Assembly (NCBI GenBank): GCA_946405185.1
Contig: CAMJGH010000005.1
Span: 1 to 64,000 of the forward strand
Length of the DNA: 64,000 nucleotides
Reading direction: 5' to 3'
Source: an uncultured Lachnospiraceae bacterium
GTDB lineage: Bacteria > Bacillota > Clostridia > Lachnospirales > Lachnospiraceae
How positions within the stretch are numbered: the stretch's first letter is position 1; each line of letters begins with the position of its first letter. A program made the translations under genes and the position numbers. The notes under the pieces are model-generated. The model saw nothing but the letters and a program-made list of their open reading frames with translations. It did no database searches and had not been told where the DNA came from. Of the stretch, positions 58,789 to 64,000 are shown in pieces.

Positions 58789-59880
58789 TCAGTCCGTAAG
58801 AGCCGGCAAGGCGTCTGCGCAGTTGCAGTACTCCGCGATCATCTTCATCTCCCCGTAGGTCTTGTCGTTGACCAGGATGCCCTCGCGCAGCGCCCGTTCT
58901 TTGTTCATCTGCGCCTTCTCGCCGTGCGTGTAGATGCGCTCCTGACCCTTGGCCTTGCGGGAATCCCGCAGTTGCTGCAGGAAGAACGAGAAGTGGTCTT
59001 TGATCTCCTGCGGGTCGCCAAAGAGCCCCGGATCGATGGCCATGTAGAACTGGCTGATATCCGCCCGCCCTTCGGTGCGGTAGATGTAGTTGGACGTGAG
59101 GCCGCCGGAAAGCATGGCCGTAAACAGATCCACGATCACGCCGAACCCGTACCCCTTGTAGCCGGACGTCTGCTCGCCCGCGCCGCCGAGCGGCAGGATG
59201 CCGCCGCCCACGCAGTTGATGATGTTGTGCAGCACGCGCGGGGCGTCCGTGCAGGGGTTGCCTTCCTCGTCGATGGCCCAGCCGTCCGGGATGGCGCCCT
59301 CGCGCTTGGCGAAGACCTCCAGCTTGCCGCGCGGCACCACCGTGGTGGCGGAGTCGAACGCGAACGGCACCGGATCCGCCGGCATGGCCACCGCGATGGG
59401 GTTGGTTCCCACCATGGCCTGCGCGCCGAACGTGGGCACCATGATGGCTTCGGCGTTGGTCATGGCCACGCCCAAAAGCCCCTGCTCCATGGCCATGCGC
59501 GCGTAGTACCCGGCAATGCCGAAATGGTTGCAGTTCCTGACGGCCACCATGCCGATGCCGGACTGCTTCGCCTTCTCGATGGCCTTTTCCATGCACCAGA
59601 TGCCCAGCGTCTGCCCGGCCATGTCGTGCCCGTCCACCGTGGCGGAGACCGGCGTCTCCTTGACGATCTCCGGCACCGCGCCCAGCTTCACATACCCCCA
59701 CAGAAACTCCTGGTGGTAGCGGATGAGGCGCTGCACGCCGTGCGACTCGATGCCGTACAGATCCGCTGCCAGCAGCACGTCCGTGATCTTTCCGGCATCC
59801 TCCGGCGTAAAGCCGTAGCCGGTAAAAACGCGTTCGCAGAAAGCCTTCAGTTCTTCGTAGGGAATGTGGTGGTAGGCCAT
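58789..59880 (-). CDS. Ldh family (malate/L-lactate-like) dehydrogenase
   Basis: A 363-residue NAD(P)-dependent oxidoreductase of the type 2 malate/L-lactate (Ldh/YlbC) family. The N-terminal helical part begins YEELKAFCERVF; the catalytic GIESHGVQRLIRYHQ is at about residue 45 and the NCNHFGIAGYY at about 115; the nucleotide-binding region has GTNPIAVAMPADP. Substrates could be malate, lactate, ureidoglycolate or a related 2-hydroxyacid. The gene is monocistronic, and a hairpin after it separates it from the cobalamin operon. Confidence 0.9.
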   Translation of the reverse strand: MAYHHIPYEELKAFCERVFTGYGFTPEDAGKITDVLLAADLYGIESHGVQRLIRYHQEFLWGYVKLGAVPEIVKETPVSATVDGHDMAGQTLGIWCMEKAIEKAKQSGIGMVAVRNCNHFGIAGYYARMAMEQGLLGVAMTNAEAIMVPTFGAQAMVGTNPIAVAMPADPVPFAFDSATTVVPRGKLEVFAKREGAIPDGWAIDEEGNPCTDAPRVLHNIINCVGGGILPLGGAGEQTSGYKGYGFGVIVDLFTAMLSGGLTSNYIYRTEGRADISQFYMAIDPGLFGDPQEIKDHFSFFLQQLRDSRKAKGQERIYTHGEKAQMNKERALREGILVNDKTYGEMKMIAEYCNCADALPALTD

Positions 59881-59929
59881 GACTGCCTCCTCAATGCTTT
59901 TTAATGAATTCGATCACCTTCCGGTGCCT

Positions 59930-60412
59930 TCAGCACTTTTCAAACGCGATGCGGTCCGTCCCGTCGTGTGTGGCGATGATGCCGGTGCGCGCAAAGCCCA
60001 GGCTTTTTAAGAGGTTTTGCATCACGTAGTTGTCCTCGTGCGTGTCGATGCGCACGTGCCCGCACTGTTCGTACGCCCACTGCAGGCAGAACCGCCCGGC
60101 GCCTTTGACGGTGCCGGCCGACGCGATGCGGTGCACCACGCCGTAGGGTGCCTCCGAAAGCCACGCGCCGTTGCGGATGACGGCGTAGGTGGGATCAGCA
60201 AACTCGTCGTAAAAGAAGGTGGCGGCGATCGCCTCGCCCTCACAGCAGACGTACTGCGTGCCATCGGCGATGCCTTCTTCCACCTCCGATACCGGCGGGT
60301 GGACGTTTTTCCACTGGTTGGGGTTGCCGTGCTCCGCCATGAAGCGCCGGGCGCGGGCATAGATGTCCATGAGCGCCGGCAGATCGGCGGGGGTTGCTTT
60401 GCGTATGACCAT
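59930..60412 (-). CDS. GNAT family N-acetyltransferase
   Basis: A 160-residue GCN5-related acetyltransferase. It begins MVIRKATPADLPALMDIYAR, contains the acceptor-side strand AATFFYDEF, and has the acetyl-CoA region VHRIASAGTVKGAGRFCLQW (an unusual variant of the Q/RxxGxG/A loop) at about residues 98-117, with LKSLGFARTGI near the C-terminus. The substrate is unknown. The ATG at 60412 gives the normal family start; the track ORF is 42 codons too long. Confidence 0.88.
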   Translation of the reverse strand: MVIRKATPADLPALMDIYARARRFMAEHGNPNQWKNVHPPVSEVEEGIADGTQYVCCEGEAIAATFFYDEFADPTYAVIRNGAWLSEAPYGVVHRIASAGTVKGAGRFCLQWAYEQCGHVRIDTHEDNYVMQNLLKSLGFARTGIIATHDGTDRIAFEKC

Positions 60413-60579
60413 TATCTCTTCTCCGGTTTCCTGTTTTCTCCTTCGCAGATCCGGCCCCAGCCGGTGACCACCGACACCAATCATACCGCAAACAGCAGGC
60501 AGCTGTAAACCGTATAACCGATCAGCGCCAACATGCAAGGTTTTTTGTTTTTTCTCTTTTCATCTTCTCACCTGTCGTG

Positions 60580-60585
60580 TATACT
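60580..60585 (+). promoter_or_regulatory. Probable promoter of the acidic lipoprotein gene
   Basis: A TATACT box with TTTTCA 17 bases upstream (60557-60562) points toward the ATG at 60669. The leader has an 8-bp inverted repeat (CCGGACGG at 60602, CCGTCCGG at 60641), and GGCATCATCCG occurs twice inside it. Confidence 0.6.
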
Positions 60586-60668
60586 CGATTAATGTAAGCA
60601 TCCGGACGGCATCATCCGTGTATATGGGTGGCATCATCCGCCGTCCGGTATATAAAAGGAGGATATCC

Positions 60669-62048
60669 ATGAAAAAAACACATCTTCGCCTGACCGCCCT
60701 GCTGCTGGTGCTGGTCATGGTCCTCACCGCCGGTTGCGGCGGCGGCAAGGCCACGACTCTCTCCGGGGCGATCGAAAACACCATCGCCATCGACAAAGCC
60801 ACGTTCGAAGGCGAGATCAGCTTTAAGGACATTCCGCAGATGAGCGGTTCTCCGATCACCGGCATTGCCTTCTCCGGCGCCATCGACCGCGGCGACTACG
60901 ACTTCAGCCTGGAGTTCTCGCTCAAGAAGGACAAGAACGCCTCCGCTGAGGTCGGGTATGGCATGGAAGCTGCCGTGCTGCAGGCCCTGCTCTCCGCCAA
61001 GGGGAGCCTTGTGACCGTCACCAAGACCGGCGGTTTCCTCTATATCGACTTCTCGCCCATCATCAAGATCTACGGCGACAACCTGCAGGACGTCGTCTTC
61101 GGGCTCCTCTTCTCTTCGGAAGGCCGTGACGACTACGAAGACGCCAAGGAAGCCTGCGCGGACGCCAAGCTGGATGACCTGGACACGCTCATCGCGCTGT
61201 ACATGTACGGCACCAATTCCTACTACGATGACATGGAAGAAGTCATCGATGACATGGATGAATACGCGGACGATGTGGATGAGATCCGCGCCACCATCGA
61301 AGACATCGAAGAAGCCGCCGGCATCACCGTTCCGGAACTGCTGAAGGCCACCGGCGTCAAGGTGGAACTGGGTGCGCTCAGCAAGGATGCCAAGGCTGCC
61401 ATCGCCAAGTTTGAAAACGCCCTGGTGGGCATGGTCAAGACCGCCGAAGAAGCCGACAAGGAATTTGTCACGGTGGACAAGAAGGCCGGTTCCTACGAGT
61501 GGGAGCTGAACGACGACAACGTGGAAGACATCATGGAGCCGGTGTTCGACTACCTGCTGGACCAGGTGGATGATCTGTGGGATGCCTGGGGCACCATCGC
61601 CGACTGGGGCGTGCACGAGTCCGTGCTCCCCGGCAATGTCAAGAAGGTGCTGGAGAAGGTTGACGAGTATCTGGACTACGGCATCGCCGATGACTTCGAC
61701 GACCAGCTCGAAGACGCCTACGACACCATGACCGATAAGGGTGTCAAGAAAGACATCGAATCCGCTCTGGAAGATGCGCAGGACGGTCTCGATGATTTTG
61801 CCGACAACATGAAGGACCGCAAGGCCACCATCAGCGGCACCTACACGCTGACCGGCGGCAAGGGCAAGCGCGTGGCTGCCTGCGAGATCGAGATGAAGAC
61901 CAAGGAAGAAGGTTCCGCCTCCATCGAGTTCACGCTGACCGAAGGCTCCGCCAAGATCGAAGCCCCCGGCAACGCGCTGGATGTCATGGCCATCATCGAC
62001 AAGGCCGACATCGAAGCCATCATGGAGATCATCGAAGACCTCCGGTAA
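60669..62048 (+). CDS. Acidic lipoprotein of unknown function
   Basis: A 459-residue lipoprotein with a lipobox (VMVLTAGCGGG) at about residues 21-25. The mature protein is very acidic, with many Asp/Glu-rich stretches (YYDDMEEVIDDMDEY; DDVDEIRATIEDIEE). It has two beta-rich ends and a helical acidic centre, with no recognisable enzyme motif. It is monocistronic, with its own promoter-like sequence and a terminator. It may be an extracellular binding or sensing protein. The ATG at 60669 has AGGAGG. Confidence 0.8.
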   Translation: MKKTHLRLTALLLVLVMVLTAGCGGGKATTLSGAIENTIAIDKATFEGEISFKDIPQMSGSPITGIAFSGAIDRGDYDFSLEFSLKKDKNASAEVGYGMEAAVLQALLSAKGSLVTVTKTGGFLYIDFSPIIKIYGDNLQDVVFGLLFSSEGRDDYEDAKEACADAKLDDLDTLIALYMYGTNSYYDDMEEVIDDMDEYADDVDEIRATIEDIEEAAGITVPELLKATGVKVELGALSKDAKAAIAKFENALVGMVKTAEEADKEFVTVDKKAGSYEWELNDDNVEDIMEPVFDYLLDQVDDLWDAWGTIADWGVHESVLPGNVKKVLEKVDEYLDYGIADDFDDQLEDAYDTMTDKGVKKDIESALEDAQDGLDDFADNMKDRKATISGTYTLTGGKGKRVAACEIEMKTKEEGSASIEFTLTEGSAKIEAPGNALDVMAIIDKADIEAIMEIIEDLR

Positions 62049-62067
62049 CCAAAAACAGCAGATCGCG

Positions 62068-62101
62068 AACGGCCGCCCGGGAAACCGGACGGCCGTTTTT
62101 T
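62068..62101 (+). terminator. Intrinsic terminator of the acidic lipoprotein gene
   Basis: AACGGCCGCCCGG and CCGGACGGCCGTT form a strong stem with one mismatch and a 4-base loop, followed by TTTTTT. Confidence 0.9.
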
Positions 62102-62149
62102 CACCCCTGCAAAAAGCGGGCACGGTCCTCTTCGTGATCCGCTTTCAGT

Positions 62150-63310
62150 TCAGCGTTTCAGTTTTTTAATGTCCGCCAGGCGGTCCAGCGCTGCCTGAAG
62201 CGTTTCATCCTTCTTGGCAAAGTGGAAGCGGATCAGGTGGTTCACGGGCTCCTTGAAGAAGCTTGAACCCGGCACCGCGCCCACGCCCACGACTCTCGCC
62301 AGATCCTCGCAGAAGGCCAGATCACTCTCATACCCGAACTCCGTGATGTCCGCCATCACGTAGTAGGCGCCCTGCGGGATGTTGTGCGTGATGCCCGCCG
62401 CATCCAGCCCCGCACAGAATAGATCACGCTTGTGCGTATAGAGCGCCAGCAGCTCATCGTAGTAGTCCTGCCCGAACAGAAGCCCGGGGATGACGGCCTC
62501 CTGCAGCGGCGCCGCGGCGCCCACGGTGAGGAAATCGTGCACCTTGCGGATGCGGTCGGTGATCTCGGGCGGCGCGATGGTGTAGCCCAGCCGCCACCCG
62601 GTGATGGAATACGTCTTCGAGAGCGACCCGCAGCAGATGGTCCGCTCCCGCATGCCCGGCAGCGCAGCGATGTAGGTGTGCACGTGCGGCGCGTAGACGA
62701 TGTGCTCGTACACTTCATCGGTGATCACGTACGCATCATACCGCTTCACGATGTCCGCGATGATGGTCAGTTCTTCTTTGGTGAACACCTTGCCGCAGGG
62801 GTTGCTCGGGTTGCAGAGCACCAGTGCCTTGGCGCCCTGCCGGAAAGCATTCTCCAACAGCTCCGGGTCAAAATCATACGCCGGCGGCACCAGCGGGATG
62901 TACACCGGCTCGGCCCCGGACAGGATGGTGTCCGCGCCGTAGTTCTCGTAGAACGGCGAGAAGATGGCCACCCGGTCGCCGGGATTGGCCACCGTCATCA
63001 TGGCGGCCATCATGGCTTCGGTGCTGCCGCAGGTGATGACCAGTTCCGATTCCGGGTCGATGGCAAAGCCCATCAGCCGGGACTGTTTGGCGGCCAGCGC
63101 CTCGCGCAGGTTTCTGGCGCCCCACGTGATGGAATACTGGTGGACGTCCTCACCCGAAACCTCCGACAGGCGGTCCAGAATGGCCTTCGGCGGCTCAAAA
63201 TCCGGGAAGCCCTGGGACAGGTTGATGGCTCCGTAGCGGGCGGAAATGCGCGTCATCCGGCGGATGACGGAATCCGTAAAGTGTGCCGTGCGGTCTGACA
63301 GCGGTCTCAT
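62150..63310 (-). CDS. Pyridoxal phosphate-dependent aminotransferase (class I/II)
   Basis: A 386-residue fold-type I aminotransferase. The PLP lysine is in CGSLSKTYSITGWRLGY (about residue 230), with LSQGFPDFEPP at the N-terminus, LCNPSNPCGKVF at about 165-176, and VITDEVYEHIVY carrying the PLP-binding Asp and Tyr (about 195-206). It transfers amino groups between amino acids and 2-oxo acids (aspartate or aromatic type; the exact substrate is not clear). Its ATG at 63310 follows the ketopantoate reductase-like gene after 39 bases, so they may be co-transcribed. Confidence 0.9.
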   Translation of the reverse strand: MRPLSDRTAHFTDSVIRRMTRISARYGAINLSQGFPDFEPPKAILDRLSEVSGEDVHQYSITWGARNLREALAAKQSRLMGFAIDPESELVITCGSTEAMMAAMMTVANPGDRVAIFSPFYENYGADTILSGAEPVYIPLVPPAYDFDPELLENAFRQGAKALVLCNPSNPCGKVFTKEELTIIADIVKRYDAYVITDEVYEHIVYAPHVHTYIAALPGMRERTICCGSLSKTYSITGWRLGYTIAPPEITDRIRKVHDFLTVGAAAPLQEAVIPGLLFGQDYYDELLALYTHKRDLFCAGLDAAGITHNIPQGAYYVMADITEFGYESDLAFCEDLARVVGVGAVPGSSFFKEPVNHLIRFHFAKKDETLQAALDRLADIKKLKR

Positions 63311-63349
63311 AGCGGTTCTCCTGCCGCCCCGCGGGCGGCTTCTTGCAGG

Positions 63350-64000
63350 TCAGTCTTCCTCTTCAGCCAGATCTTCCATGGCGTGCACCAGCTCCACGAT
63401 GAACTCGTGGCAGGGCACCGGCACGCCCGTCCTGTGCCCGGCGCGCACCACCGACCCGGCGATGGTCTCCACCTCGGTCTTCACGCCGCTGCGCATGTCC
63501 ACGCAGATGGAGGTCATGCCGCCCTTCGGGCTCCTCCGGTTGTTGGCGCGCATCATCTCGGCCAGCTTCTCCTCGTCGGCTTCCAGGCCCAGCGCGTGCG
63601 CCACCGCCACGGCTTCATGCAGCAGCATGCGCACCAGCGCGAAGGCGTGGTCATCCTTGCCCAGAAAGCGCCCCTCGCACTTCAGGACACCCGTCACGGT
63701 GCTCGAGCACGAATTGACAAACAGCTTGTTCCAGATCAGCTGCCGGATGTTGTCGTAGATGTGGGCATCAAAGCCGCTCTCCGCAAATGCCTCGCACAGA
63801 CCGGGCAGGCGTCCCTCTTCGTCCGGCACCACCATACCGATGTTGGTGAGCATCGACCCGCCCTCACGCACGTGGTTGCCGGCCAAGCGCGTGCCGCCGG
63901 TCATCGTGGTGCCGATGACCACGTGGGTGAGCGGCGCGAATTCCGAGAGCAGTTCCTCGTGACCGGAACCGTTCATCAGACAGACGAGCGTCGTGTCCGG
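63350..64000 (-). CDS. Ketopantoate reductase-family protein (partial)
   Basis: The 3' part of a gene that continues past the window end; 217 codons are visible. Translation includes TTLVCLMNGSGHEE, then the C-terminal catalytic domain with QLIWNKLFVNSCSSTVTGVL (the conserved lysine and asparagine of PanE/ApbA), and NNRRSPKGGMTSICVDM. The ORF-track start at 63976 is an internal Met; the frame is open to the edge. This family reduces 2-oxo acids such as ketopantoate (pantothenate pathway), though several members have other substrates. The N-terminal nucleotide-binding domain lies outside the window. Confidence 0.85.
   Translation of the reverse strand, partial: PDTTLVCLMNGSGHEELLSEFAPLTHVVIGTTMTGGTRLAGNHVREGGSMLTNIGMVVPDEEGRLPGLCEAFAESGFDAHIYDNIRQLIWNKLFVNSCSSTVTGVLKCEGRFLGKDDHAFALVRMLLHEAVAVAHALGLEADEEKLAEMMRANNRRSPKGGMTSICVDMRSGVKTEVETIAGSVVRAGHRTGVPVPCHEFIVELVHAMEDLAEEED

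Noticed and set aside
58789-59880. Ldh-family dehydrogenase as the missing sulfolactaldehyde enzyme
   Set aside because: It is 25 kb away from the sulfoquinovose genes and belongs to a different family from the known sulfolactaldehyde reductases; no evidence connects them.
60612-62123. Minus-strand ORF of 503 residues over the acidic lipoprotein
   Set aside because: The plus-strand frame has signal, lipobox, promoter-like sequence and terminator. The minus frame is a His/Val/Asp-rich shadow.
1-64000. tRNA or rRNA genes
   Set aside because: I looked for tRNA-like cloverleaf and T-loop sequence on both strands and for rRNA segments and saw none that I could support.

Overview
The window comes from an anaerobic, Gram-positive-type Clostridia (Bacillota) chromosome with high G+C. 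I infer this from pyruvate formate-lyase with its activase, many lipoboxes and sigma-A promoters with AGGAGG ribosome binding sites, a B12-riboswitch ECF transporter, BhlA-type holin and NlpC/P60-SH3b wall hydrolases, and gut-type glycan enzymes (GH31, GH42, GH77). I cannot name the species; a gut Lachnospiraceae- or Oscillospiraceae-like bacterium is my best guess. Nearly all genes lie on the minus strand, so long plus-strand ORFs in the track are mostly antisense shadows.

Layout. 0-9 kb: PNPOx-like and MBL-fold proteins, a duplicated-domain hypothetical, then an AmmeMemoRadiSam set (radical SAM AmrS and a MEMO-AMMECR1 fusion with an alpha/beta hydrolase between them), a YbjQ/DUF2500 cluster and a serine beta-lactamase-fold hydrolase. 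9-13 kb: NCS2 permease, Sapep dipeptidase, GalE. 13.4-21.8 kb: a secreted 1857-residue protein with FG-GAP-like repeats, collagen-like Gly-X-Y stretches and a C-terminal membrane anchor, beside an ECF sigma factor, two similar two-TM proteins and a PrsW-type intramembrane protease. 21.8-29.3 kb: MalQ, J-domain protein, DUF5685 protein and the pflB-pflA-CbiK-like operon. 29.4-33.6 kb: sulfoquinovosidase, transaldolase and a sugar isomerase, which together look like a sulfo-transaldolase (sulfoquinovose) pathway. 33.7-37.3 kb: a TIR-TM-beta-propeller protein and a small acidic protein. 37.4-40 kb: zinc ABC transporter with a promoter flanked by two Fur/Zur-like boxes. 40-44 kb: HAD phosphatase, lipase-like hydrolase, GH42 beta-galactosidase. 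44-46.2 kb: a 742-residue kinase-like protein.

From about 47.6 to 57.4 kb the base composition falls visibly and the genes become accessory: a signal-less NlpC/P60 protein with six SH3b repeats, an unknown lipoprotein, a BhlA-like holin, a STAND (NB-ARC-TPR) NTPase and its XRE regulator, then two broken genes and a decayed duplicate of the holin 3' end. I read this as a possible regulated lysis or defence cassette, but no capsid or terminase genes are present.

57.4-64 kb returns to core genes: a cobalamin riboswitch controlling a DUF4430 protein and an ECF S component, Ldh-family dehydrogenase, GNAT acetyltransferase, an acidic lipoprotein, a class I aminotransferase and a ketopantoate reductase cut by the window end. 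At least two families of dispersed short palindromic repeats sit between genes.
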